Positions 32,281 through 40,286 of a DNA stretch of 40,699 nt are shown here, piece after piece (within the stretch, counting starts at the first letter, position 1; every line of letters starts with the position of its first letter). The DNA is from an uncultured Lachnospiraceae bacterium (GTDB lineage: Bacteria; Bacillota; Clostridia; Lachnospirales; Lachnospiraceae). The stretch lies in contig URSA01000020.1 of assembly GCA_900550475.1 (NCBI GenBank), positions 1-40,699 on the forward strand, written 5' to 3'. The notes under the pieces are model-generated. The model was not told the DNA's origin, ran no database searches, and was given only the letters and a program-made list of their open reading frames with translations. The translations under genes and the position numbers were made by a program.

Positions 32281-33600
32281 ATGCCGGATACAGATCAGAA
32301 CAAACAGTCGGATTTTATGATGGAAAAGATCAAGGAAAGACCCGTCAACAAGAAGAAGCTGCTGCGCAGGACTGTGACAACCGCTGCGATGGCGGTGATT
32401 TTTGGACTGATCGCCTGTCTGACCTTCCTGATTCTGGAGCCCGTATTCAGCAACTGGCTGTACCCGGAGGAGGAACCGCAGGCGGTGGTATTCCCCGAGG
32501 AAATCGACGAGTTGGCGCCGGAGGATATGCTGGTGGAGGATGAGACACCTTCCATTCAGGAGGCGGTTGAGTCCGTGATGCTGGAGGATGAGCAGATCCA
32601 GAAGATACTGGATAATGTGTCGCTGGACAAGGAAAATTATTTACAGCTCTACGACGCCATGTCCTCCTATGTGGAGGAGCTGAACGCTTCCATGGTCACG
32701 GTGACAGGCGTAAGCTCCAATGTGGACTGGCTCAATGACACCTATGAGCAGGAGGGACAGACCTACGGCGTGCTGGTGGCAAACAACGGCAAGGAATATC
32801 TGATCCTGACATCCCGCGCTACCGTGAGGCAGAAGGAGAATATAAGAGTTACATTTTGCAGCGGAGAGAGCGCGGAGGCGGAGGTAAAGCAGACGGACAG
32901 CCAGACTTCCCTTGCGGTGGTTGCCGTACCCATATCCTCCCTCACAAAGGAGACAAGGGATGCGGTCAAAGTGGCGACGTTGGGATCCTCCAACCTGAAA
33001 AATCCGGTGGGTATCCCCGTGGTTGCGCTGGGAAGTCCGTTAGGAAGCGTGGGATCAGCGGGCTACGGCATGATTGTGTCAGCGGCAGTACCACTGAGTA
33101 AGGTGGACGCCAACTACAAGCTCTTTGTGACGGACATTGCGGGAACATCGGACGGCCTGGGCGTGCTTTTCAATATGCAGAGCCAGATTGTGGGAATTAT
33201 TACCCCCGACCGGGCGAGAGCTGAACTGAAAAACAATGTGACGGCGGTGGGCATCTCCGAATTAAGAAAGCTGATCGAGAACATGTCAAACGGCAAAACG
33301 GCAGCGTATATGGGTATCAGCGGCACCGATGTGACGGCGGACGCCAACAGAGAGTACGGGGTTCCCTTCGGAGCGTATGTGAGGGAGATCGAGATGGATT
33401 CCCCTGCCATGCTTGCCGGAATCCAACGGGGAGATGTGATTGTGGAGATCGCCGGAAACAGCATTGAGAACTTCAACAATTATGCGGCGGCACTGCTGCG
33501 GCTGGATGCCGGACAGACCGTTACCGTGATCGTGCAGAGATCGGTGCAGAACAGTTACCGTGAGATGGAGATAGAACTTACTTTGGGAGAAGCAAAGTAG
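32281..33600 (+). CDS. HtrA/DegP-like PDZ protein with degenerate catalytic triad (pseudoprotease)
   Basis: A 439-residue protein with one membrane segment (about 31-52), an acidic linker, a trypsin-like fold (about 130-335) and a C-terminal PDZ domain (341-437). It aligns by eye with HtrA: the His of TNNHV corresponds to A180 in LTSRATV, the Asp of TDLAV to S210 in TSLAV, and the nucleophile region GNSGGPL to GTSDGLGVL with S290 kept. Two of three triad residues are therefore replaced and protease activity is unlikely. Structural blocks (ALGSPLGSVGS, QIVGIITPD) remain. It may bind misfolded exported proteins or regulate an active protease. GGAGGAG precedes the ATG. Confidence 0.88.
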   Translation: MPDTDQNKQSDFMMEKIKERPVNKKKLLRRTVTTAAMAVIFGLIACLTFLILEPVFSNWLYPEEEPQAVVFPEEIDELAPEDMLVEDETPSIQEAVESVMLEDEQIQKILDNVSLDKENYLQLYDAMSSYVEELNASMVTVTGVSSNVDWLNDTYEQEGQTYGVLVANNGKEYLILTSRATVRQKENIRVTFCSGESAEAEVKQTDSQTSLAVVAVPISSLTKETRDAVKVATLGSSNLKNPVGIPVVALGSPLGSVGSAGYGMIVSAAVPLSKVDANYKLFVTDIAGTSDGLGVLFNMQSQIVGIITPDRARAELKNNVTAVGISELRKLIENMSNGKTAAYMGISGTDVTADANREYGVPFGAYVREIEMDSPAMLAGIQRGDVIVEIAGNSIENFNNYAAALLRLDAGQTVTVIVQRSVQNSYREMEIELTLGEAK

Positions 33601-33617
33601 ACGGAAAGGGAGAGGAC

Positions 33618-34562
33618 ATGAAATTTATCAAGGATTATAAAGAGGGAGACAGAGTATCTGATATTTACCTCTGCAAGCATAAACAGACGGCAGTCACCAA
33701 GAACGGCAAGCCCTATGTGAATGTGATCTTGCAGGACAAGACGGGGACGGTGGATGCCAAGGTCTGGGAACCCAACAGCGCGGGAATCGAGGAGTTCGAC
33801 ACGCTGGATTACATTGAGGTGTACGGAGATGTGAATAATTTTCAGGGAGCCTTGCAGGTAAATGTGAAGCGTGCCCGCGTCTGCAGGGAGGGGGAGTATG
33901 ATCCCGCCAATTATCTGCCTGTGAGCAGGTACAATAATGACCAGATGTATAAGGAACTGCTCGGTTTGATAGATTCCCTTGAAAATTCCTACATAAAGAC
34001 GCTTTTGCAGGCATTTTTTGTGGAGGATGAGGCGTTTATCAAAAAATTCCGCAGATCTTCCGCTGCCAAGACCATGCACCACGGCTTTGTGGGCGGTCTG
34101 CTGGAGCACACCCTGAGCGTAACCAAGCTGTGCGATTATTACTGCACAAGATACCCGCTGTTAAAGAGGGATCTGCTTCTTGCCGCCGCCATGTTCCATG
34201 ATATCGGCAAGACAAGGGAGCTGTCCCTGTTCCCGGAGAATGATTACACGGATGACGGACAGCTTCTCGGACATATTGTGATCGGCTGTGAGATGCTGGA
34301 TGAGAAGATTCGGAATATTGCAGGGTTCCCGCCTGTGCTGGCGTCCGAGCTGAAACACTGCATTTTGGCGCATCACGGGGAGTACGAGTACGGTTCTCCC
34401 AAGAAACCGGCGCTCTTTGAGGCGGTGGCGCTCAATATGGCGGACAACACAGACGCCAAGCTGGAAATGATGACAGAGATTTTCGGCGGCGTATCGGACA
34501 CCAACTGGTTAGGATTCAACAGGGTATTTGAGTCCAACCTTCGCGCAACCAGATTGGAATAA
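33618..34562 (+). CDS. yhaM: 3'-5' exoribonuclease YhaM family
   Basis: A 314-residue cytosolic protein with an N-terminal OB-fold nucleic-acid-binding domain (about 1-90; VILQDKTGTVDAKVWEPN) and a C-terminal HD domain. HD ligands are visible in LLEHTLSVT (H164), the H194-D195 doublet in AMFHDIGKTRE, and CILAHHGEYEYGSPKKP. YhaM degrades RNA and single-stranded DNA from the 3' end. It is in the usual length range (about 314). GGGAGAGG precedes the ATG. It is followed 10 bases later by the RlmD-type gene. Confidence 0.94.
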   Translation: MKFIKDYKEGDRVSDIYLCKHKQTAVTKNGKPYVNVILQDKTGTVDAKVWEPNSAGIEEFDTLDYIEVYGDVNNFQGALQVNVKRARVCREGEYDPANYLPVSRYNNDQMYKELLGLIDSLENSYIKTLLQAFFVEDEAFIKKFRRSSAAKTMHHGFVGGLLEHTLSVTKLCDYYCTRYPLLKRDLLLAAAMFHDIGKTRELSLFPENDYTDDGQLLGHIVIGCEMLDEKIRNIAGFPPVLASELKHCILAHHGEYEYGSPKKPALFEAVALNMADNTDAKLEMMTEIFGGVSDTNWLGFNRVFESNLRATRLE

Positions 34563-34572
34563 GGGGTAAACT

Positions 34573-36063
34573 ATGGATTTCAGGAAAAATGAGCTGGTCA
34601 CGGTCTCCATTGAGGATGTGGGGACGGACGGTGAAGGAATCGGAAAGGCGGACGGCTACACCCTGTTTGTCAAGGATGCGGTCATTGGGGATACCGTGGA
34701 GGCACGGATCACCAAGAGCAAAAAGAATTACGGATATGCCAGATTAGAGAAGGTGCTCACACCTTCTCCTTTTCGTGTGGAGGCGCCCTGCCCGTTTCAC
34801 AGACAGTGCGGTGGATGCCAGATTCAGGCGATGTCCTACGAAAGACAGCTCCGTTTCAAGGAAGATAAGGTGAGGAATAACCTGATGCGGATCGGGGGAT
34901 TTTCCGCCGAGGAGCTGGATCGTGTCATGGAGCCTGTTGTAGGCATGGAGGAGCCGTTTGGCTACCGCAACAAAGCCCAATACCCCATCGGAAAGGACAA
35001 GGAGGGAAATCCCATTGCGGGATTTTATGCCGGAAGGACACACTCCATCATCGCCAACACAGATTGTATGCTGGGGCGGAAGGAAAACAAACAGATTCTG
35101 GAAGTCATTCTGGAGCATATGAAGCGGTATGGGATTGCGCCCTATGAAGAAGAAACCGGAGAAGGGCAGATTCGCCACGTCCTGATCCGGACCGGATTTC
35201 ACACGGAGCAGATTATGGTATGCCTTGTGATCAATGATTCTTCGGAGAAGGTGGAGAAGGCAATGCAGAATAAGCAGGAGATCCTGCCCGGACAAGGCAA
35301 GCTTTTGCAGCGCCTTGCGGAAATTCCAAATATGACAAGCGTGTCAATAAATTGCAATACGGTGAAAAGCAATGTCATACTGGGAAAAGATGTTTTTACA
35401 CTGTGGGGCAGCGATACTATCACGGACAAAATTCGTGTCCGAAATATGGAAACGACAGAAATGTCATTTACTGGCGAAGAACTGACTTTTGCCATTTCAC
35501 CGCTCTCCTTCTATCAGGTGAGCCCGCTGCAGACGGAAAAGCTGTACAGTCTGGCGCTTCAGTATGCGGGCCTGACCGGAAAGGAGACGGTCTGGGATCT
35601 TTACTGCGGGATCGGCACGATTTCTCTCTTTATGGCGACGGCGGCAAAGCAGGTCTGCGGCGTGGAGATCGTTCCTCAGGCAATCGAGGATGCGCGGGAG
35701 AATGCCCGCCGCAACCACATTTCCAACGCGACCTTCTTTGTAGGAAAGGCGGAGGAGGTGCTGCCCGCCTTTTATGAAAACGGCGGTGCTTCCGGCCTGA
35801 CAGAGAACGGTGCATTCCGCAACCCGGATGTGATCGTGGTGGATCCGCCCCGGAAGGGCTGTGATGAAAAGTGTCTCCAGACCATGCTCCGCATGGAGCC
35901 GGAGCGCATCGTGTATGTGAGCTGCGACTCCGCCACTCTCGCCCGCGACCTGCGCATCCTCTGCGACGGCGGCTACCGGCTGCGCCGTGTCCGCCCCGTG
36001 GACCAATTCGCACAGACTGTGCATGTGGAGAGTGTCTGTTTGTTAAGTAAAGTACAGAAATAG
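34573..36063 (+). CDS. rlmD: 23S rRNA (uracil-5-)-methyltransferase, RlmD/RumA family
   Basis: A 496-residue SAM-dependent enzyme that forms 5-methyluridine in 23S rRNA (U1939, and in Gram-positives often also U747 as RlmCD). An N-terminal TRAM domain (1-62) binds RNA; C73, C79 and C82 with a later Cys would ligate an iron-sulfur cluster; the methyltransferase domain has DLYCGIGTISLF and IVVDPPRKGCDE, with the catalytic Cys at 451 in YVSCDSATLARDL. Full length. AAGGGG precedes the ATG. Its 3' end is the junction between core chromosome and the AT-rich island; 3' ends of rumA genes are known ICE integration sites. Confidence 0.94.
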   Translation: MDFRKNELVTVSIEDVGTDGEGIGKADGYTLFVKDAVIGDTVEARITKSKKNYGYARLEKVLTPSPFRVEAPCPFHRQCGGCQIQAMSYERQLRFKEDKVRNNLMRIGGFSAEELDRVMEPVVGMEEPFGYRNKAQYPIGKDKEGNPIAGFYAGRTHSIIANTDCMLGRKENKQILEVILEHMKRYGIAPYEEETGEGQIRHVLIRTGFHTEQIMVCLVINDSSEKVEKAMQNKQEILPGQGKLLQRLAEIPNMTSVSINCNTVKSNVILGKDVFTLWGSDTITDKIRVRNMETTEMSFTGEELTFAISPLSFYQVSPLQTEKLYSLALQYAGLTGKETVWDLYCGIGTISLFMATAAKQVCGVEIVPQAIEDARENARRNHISNATFFVGKAEEVLPAFYENGGASGLTENGAFRNPDVIVVDPPRKGCDEKCLQTMLRMEPERIVYVSCDSATLARDLRILCDGGYRLRRVRPVDQFAQTVHVESVCLLSKVQK

Positions 36064-36171
36064 AAATTGTAGATATGCTCGAAAAGGCTTGAAATAAAGG
36101 GTTTCGGAAGATTTTGACTTGCTGAGAGTGATGGCTTAGATGAGCGTAGAAAAATAGTAAAACGCCTGCTG
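36064..36171 (+). other. Junction segment between rlmD and the accessory island
   Basis: About 108 bases with no terminator and no ribosome binding site before the next frame. From 36118 the helicase frame is open (after a TGA at 36115) but has no start codon before 36172. I interpret it as the recombination or deletion scar that removed the 5' part of the helicase gene and any integrase. I found no convincing direct repeat of the rlmD 3' end inside the window. Confidence 0.5.
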
Positions 36172-37023
36172 ATGAGATTGCTTGGAATAGGTTGTGTAGA
36201 CAAGAGTGGTATCTGTTGTGGAGACTATAAATTTAAGCCTTGCAGAAAATTTGATGACAATTCATTGCGAGTAGAGTTTTCTTCACAGAAGGGATATGGC
36301 TATTACTATAATTTTGCAAATTTTAATGAAGAAACCGGAACAAATGATTTGGAACTTGCATACGTACTGACAGTTCATAAAACACAAGGAAGTCAGTTTG
36401 ATACAGTCATTCTTATTCTGGCTGAGCCATGTAGGATTTTATCAAGAGAGATGTTATATACAGCGCTTACCAGACAGAAGAAAAAGATAGTGGTGCTTTA
36501 TAATGACGATCCACATCTTCTTATGAAATACGTGTCTCCAGAGAACTCGGATATAGCACAACGATTTACTGATTTATTCGCTGGAATGCTTAGAACGGAT
36601 GATTCTGAGAACAAGCCAAGCATCATAAAGGTTGGAAATAAATTCTATGAAGATAGTCTTATTCATAGAACTACTCGTGGTGAACTTGTGCGTTCTAAGT
36701 CGGAGGTTGTTATTGCAGACCGTTTGTTAAGCAATAAGATTAACTATGATTATGAGCCAGAAGTTACCGTAGGCGATAAGAAGTTTAGACCAGACTTCGT
36801 TGCATATGATCCAGACGATGATGATATTTTCTGGTATTGGGAGCATGTTGGCATGCCAACAGACCTAGGTTATATGGCACGTTGGGAAAATAAGAAAGCT
36901 TATTATGCAGAACATGGAATAATTGAGGGTAAAAATTTGATTATTACATGTGATGGTGACGATGGAAGTCTTGATGCTCAAGTAATAGATAAGCTTATTA
37001 AGAAAACATTTGATTTGGATTAA
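36172..37023 (+). CDS. C-terminal remnant of a UvrD/RecD-like helicase with PD-(D/E)XK nuclease-type domain
   Basis: A 283-residue frame without Walker A. Residues about 60-110 are helicase motifs V and VI (YVLTVHKTQGSQFDTV and EMLYTALTRQKKKIVVLY), the end of a UvrD_C_2-type domain. After a linker, residues 175-255 form a nuclease-type domain: KSEVVIADRL, YEPEV, the PDF at 207-209 (RPDFVAYD) and WYWEHVGM, where the usual ExK is replaced by EHxG. The full gene should be two to three times longer; no ribosome binding site precedes 36172, and the frame is open upstream only to 36118, so it is 5'-truncated. Codon use is AT-rich, unlike the preceding genes. Its stop overlaps the next start (TAATG). 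Confidence 0.8.
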   Translation: MRLLGIGCVDKSGICCGDYKFKPCRKFDDNSLRVEFSSQKGYGYYYNFANFNEETGTNDLELAYVLTVHKTQGSQFDTVILILAEPCRILSREMLYTALTRQKKKIVVLYNDDPHLLMKYVSPENSDIAQRFTDLFAGMLRTDDSENKPSIIKVGNKFYEDSLIHRTTRGELVRSKSEVVIADRLLSNKINYDYEPEVTVGDKKFRPDFVAYDPDDDDIFWYWEHVGMPTDLGYMARWENKKAYYAEHGIIEGKNLIITCDGDDGSLDAQVIDKLIKKTFDLD

Positions 37024-38321
37024 TGATTACACCAAATGAGAGGGCGGTGGCAGCTGTGGGACTATTAGAACCGATTACCCATAAAGAAGAAATAGAGAGC
37101 CTATTGAATGAGGCTCAATCAATGTATGATAACGCAAAAAATAAGTTTGAGTCACAGAAGAAACAGACAACTAAACGTTTGGAGAATCTAGGAAAAGTTA
37201 AAGTGAACGCTTGGGCAGAGGGGATGGATACTTTTGTGACTGCGTTTGGTACATTTAAAAATGTCGAGATGGATAGAAGAATCGATACTAACATGGAATT
37301 CATAGGTTCTGATGAAGAACCCAAGCAGATGCTTATGAATATTCAGAATGCATCTATGACGGCTAACGAAGTTGCTAAAGCTGGTTTTGCTGCTTTAGGA
37401 ACAGGTGCATTGGTTGGTATCGCTTCTTACGGCGGAGCAATGATGTTTGGAACAGCATCAACAGGAACAGCTATTGCAGCCCTTTCTGGTGCAGCAAAAA
37501 CTAATGCTACATTAGCTTGGTTTGGTGGAGGTGCCAAGGCAGCAGGTGGATTAGGAATGGCAGGCGGGAAGCTGATTCTTGCCGGAGTAGTTGTGGCTCC
37601 TATTGTAGCTGTGGCAGCAGTTATTGCAGGGGCTAAAGGAAAGGAAAAACTAGCAGAGGCTAAGAAGATACATGCAGAAGCAGAAGAAGCTGTATCACAG
37701 ATGAATATAATGATAACTGGAATGGAAGGCATTGCAAAAATGTCCGATAACTATTCGAGTTTTATTAAGAAGTTAAATAGAATGTTTGCTCCATTCTTGC
37801 AGGAACTTGAGCGAATAAAAAATGCTCATCCAGTAGATGTGGATGGAATGATAGATTTTGACAGTTTATCTGTTGTTGAACAGAAAACGTTGCATGTTTC
37901 ATGGCTAATGGCACAGGTATATTATCATGTATTGTCTACACCTATTCTTAATTCAAAGGGTGAGGTGTCAAAAGAGGCTAATGAGGCATTGAGTGCATCT
38001 ACAAAGAGCCTTAAGCAGATAAAAAAAGATACATATACGATGGTTGCTGAAGAGGCACAGGTTGGTGACATTATATGGAAACCAGAAGCAAATAAAATAC
38101 TTGTAGTTAATTTCTTTGCGGTAGGCATACTGATAGCTTTGGGATGTTTATCAATGAGTACGAGTGTCCTTAAAGGTATCTTATTCATACTATGTGGGGC
38201 TGTGGCTTTTCCTATATTTTTTAAGTTCAGAAGTCTTCCTGCTAGTAGGCTCTATACATGGCGCCTTGTAAGACTTATTGGAGCGATAGTTATAGCAATT
38301 GCAATTGCAGCATTACTGTAG
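37023..38321 (+). CDS. Coiled-coil, glycine-zipper and C-terminal three-TM membrane protein, unknown family
   Basis: A 432-residue protein of unknown function. Residues 20-57 and 205-232 are charged helices with coiled-coil character. Residues 119-205 are a Gly/Ala-rich hydrophobic block full of small-xxx-small spacing (GTGALVGIASYGGAMMFG, NATLAWFGGGAKAAGG). The C-terminus has three hydrophobic segments (about 357-376, 383-400, 413-432). I recall similar blocks in uncharacterised bacterial proteins but cannot name a family. Such glycine-zipper segments form membrane oligomers or pores in some toxins, so a membrane effector is conceivable (inference). Starts on the stop codon of the helicase fragment, and its stop lies in the ribosome binding site of the next gene, so the three are one operon. 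Confidence 0.85.
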   Translation: MITPNERAVAAVGLLEPITHKEEIESLLNEAQSMYDNAKNKFESQKKQTTKRLENLGKVKVNAWAEGMDTFVTAFGTFKNVEMDRRIDTNMEFIGSDEEPKQMLMNIQNASMTANEVAKAGFAALGTGALVGIASYGGAMMFGTASTGTAIAALSGAAKTNATLAWFGGGAKAAGGLGMAGGKLILAGVVVAPIVAVAAVIAGAKGKEKLAEAKKIHAEAEEAVSQMNIMITGMEGIAKMSDNYSSFIKKLNRMFAPFLQELERIKNAHPVDVDGMIDFDSLSVVEQKTLHVSWLMAQVYYHVLSTPILNSKGEVSKEANEALSASTKSLKQIKKDTYTMVAEEAQVGDIIWKPEANKILVVNFFAVGILIALGCLSMSTSVLKGILFILCGAVAFPIFFKFRSLPASRLYTWRLVRLIGAIVIAIAIAALL

Positions 38322-38330
38322 GAGGTGCAT

Positions 38331-39818
38331 ATGTCGATTTTTAAGAAAGCGGCGAAAGACGCATCTAAAACAACAGGTAACTTAGTTGGTAATATGGCAT
38401 CCGTGAACGCTCAAAATAGTACCAATGCAGCTGTTGATGGAATGGATTTATTTAGATGGAAAATGGGTACTCCTATTATTCAGAACGGTCATTTTGATCA
38501 GCAGAAAGGTAATCTGTTTGAGTATATTGAGGCCGCAAAATTCAATGCTGATGCAGCAGGGAAGGGGATGTCGGCTCGTGCAGTTGTCACAGATGTTTAT
38601 GACCAAGGAGCAGCGGCAGATATATTAATCAAAGAAGGCGGCAAGGTACAGAAAGAGGTTCAGGCTAAATTTGTAAAGTCTTCAAATAAAGATGTAGAGA
38701 ATAGTGCTGCAAGAAGTGTATTTGATCAGGCTGGTGGACAGAAGGGACACTGGGGCAAATATAAAGGCATGGACAGACTTATCCGTAAAGACGAACATTA
38801 TAATGCTGAGGGCTCTATGTTAGATGAGGCAAAAAAACTGGCCAAAAGTAGAGCTGAATCAGGAAGTATACATGCAGAAGACTTTAAGGATGTTCACGAA
38901 CATTTAACAGATGAATTGCATTATGGTGATGCTTCTTCGGGAGGAACTACTTTTGAAGAAGTTCAAATGGCATATGAATCGCCTGAAAAGTATGCAAAAG
39001 CATTTGAAAGAAAAGCAGTCAAAGCTGAAATGAAGTGTACAGCGGCCAATATGGCCAAGGCTAGTTTTGTAACAACAGGGATATTATCCGGGGTTACAAA
39101 TATGTTTGAAGTATTTCAGGATAAAAAAGAACTGGCCGAGGCATTACATGATGTTGGAGCCGATGCAATAAAAGGAGCAGCAAGGGGTGGAGCAACAGGT
39201 GTTGTAAGTACGGCAATTCGATATAAAGGAATAAAAGCTGGAAGTGCTTTACTTAGTGATTCAGCTGCTGCAACAGTTATGGCAGGTGGAATTATTGATG
39301 GAGGAGTGGCACTTTATTCATATGCACGTGGAGAAATTGACGAGCAGCAACTTAAAGAGCAGTTAGTGGATACAACGGCTAAAGCTACGACCACCATATA
39401 TTTTACCAAGGCAGTCGGAGCTATTATGGGTTCTGCTGTAAATCCGATTCTTCCAATGGTTGTATATACTACAGCAAGTTATGTAGTTACGTGTACACGT
39501 GAAATCATCAAGAACGCAAAGCTTAATGCGGAAGAAAATGATAGGATGACAGCAATACTTCAGGAATCTATTCGTGAAATGAATGAATATCATGAAGAAT
39601 TCAAACAGCATGTTGCTAAATGTGAAGAGCGTCAAAGACGGATGTTTGATCGTTTCATAGATACGTTTGAGTATAATCTAGAAACTGGAGAAAATTATGA
39701 TCAAGCTTTATATGCGATTTGTCAGTTTGCTGACGAGGCTGGTATTGCTTTACAGCATATTGTGTTTGACGAATTTAGTAATGCGATGAGATCAAAAGAA
39801 AGCTTTGTTTTAAAATAG
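38331..39818 (+). CDS. Protein with nuclease-like N-terminus and Gly/Ala-rich membrane segments, unknown family
   Basis: A 495-residue protein of unknown function. Residues 55-115 contain KGNLFEYIEAAKFN (E64), AAADILI (D97) and VQAKF (Q111, K113), an order that fits the PD-(D/E)XK variant E...D...QxK seen in Mrr-type nucleases; this is a pattern match only. Residues about 236-260, 276-330 and 348-390 are Gly/Ala-rich hydrophobic segments; the C-terminus (395-450) is helical and charged. TAGGAGG, which includes the stop codon of the preceding gene, lies 5 bases before ATG 38331; a GTG at 38325 is inside that site. AT-rich like its two neighbours. Possibly a membrane-targeting effector nuclease or a toxin. 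Confidence 0.83.
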   Translation: MSIFKKAAKDASKTTGNLVGNMASVNAQNSTNAAVDGMDLFRWKMGTPIIQNGHFDQQKGNLFEYIEAAKFNADAAGKGMSARAVVTDVYDQGAAADILIKEGGKVQKEVQAKFVKSSNKDVENSAARSVFDQAGGQKGHWGKYKGMDRLIRKDEHYNAEGSMLDEAKKLAKSRAESGSIHAEDFKDVHEHLTDELHYGDASSGGTTFEEVQMAYESPEKYAKAFERKAVKAEMKCTAANMAKASFVTTGILSGVTNMFEVFQDKKELAEALHDVGADAIKGAARGGATGVVSTAIRYKGIKAGSALLSDSAAATVMAGGIIDGGVALYSYARGEIDEQQLKEQLVDTTAKATTTIYFTKAVGAIMGSAVNPILPMVVYTTASYVVTCTREIIKNAKLNAEENDRMTAILQESIREMNEYHEEFKQHVAKCEERQRRMFDRFIDTFEYNLETGENYDQALYAICQFADEAGIALQHIVFDEFSNAMRSKESFVLK

Positions 39819-39834
39819 ATGAGAATCTAAGGAG

Positions 39835-40120
39835 ATGAAAGCAACTTGTAATTGACTGTGACAAGGCAGAGGCGCAGGTTACGTTTGACGAGCCGGAGGA
39901 TGTAGGAATCCTTGGCGGGATTTATGGAAATGGTTTTTTGGTAAAGATTACAGAGGCAAGTAAGAAGTATATGCCGGACAGTCTACCGGAACCACCGTAT
40001 GAAGGCGCAAAACTTATGTTGCCGGTAACAATTTTGGATGATAGAGATGCGTTGCAAATAATGGTAGAAGAGATGTATCCGGAGTTGCCGGAAAGGAAAA
40101 CAAAAAAGAAAAAGAAGTAA
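39835..40120 (+). pseudogene. Small acidic hypothetical protein, frame disrupted at codon 3
   Basis: An AAGGAG site directly precedes ATG 39835, but this frame stops after six codons. The next frame is open from 39839 to the TAA at 40118-40120 and would begin MKQLVIDCDKAEAQ if one G near 39841 were removed. The body (VTFDEPEDVGILGGIYGNG, PPYEGAKLMLPVTILDD) looks like a real protein of about 94 residues with a Lys-rich end (KTKKKKK). I do not recognise the family. A TTG at 39938 could give a 60-residue version, without a binding site. GC content is higher than in the preceding three genes. Confidence 0.5.
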
Positions 40121-40286
40121 CGATACAGGGAAATAGGTGAGTCAAAAAATGGAGCTCCTTTTCAAAAAGTGAGTCAAAAAGTGACGCACCTATATAAATA
40201 TCGGGGGTTTTAGGGGGATTTTGCCCCTAACTAGATGCATTTTGTGATGGATATACAAAATGCGTATCTGGCAGAAGACACCGTAA
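40121..40286. repeat. Hairpin-rich intergenic region with direct and inverted repeats
   Basis: ATAGGTGAGTCA (40133-40144) and TGACGCACCTAT (40182-40193) are inverted copies (11 of 12); GTGAGTCAAAAA occurs at 40137-40148 and 40169-40180; GGAGCTCC is a palindrome between them. TTAGGGG/CCCCTAA (40210-40230) and GCATTTTGT/ACAAAATGC (40237-40263) form two further perfect hairpins. No T-run follows. No gene is seen; an origin of transfer or replication, or a recombination site of the island, is possible. Confidence 0.6.

Noticed and set aside
36723..36734. GTTTGTTAAG repeated from the 3' end of rlmD, considered as an att repeat
   Set aside because: Only 10 bases match, it lies inside the conserved nuclease-type domain of the helicase remnant, and flanking bases diverge; chance is sufficient.
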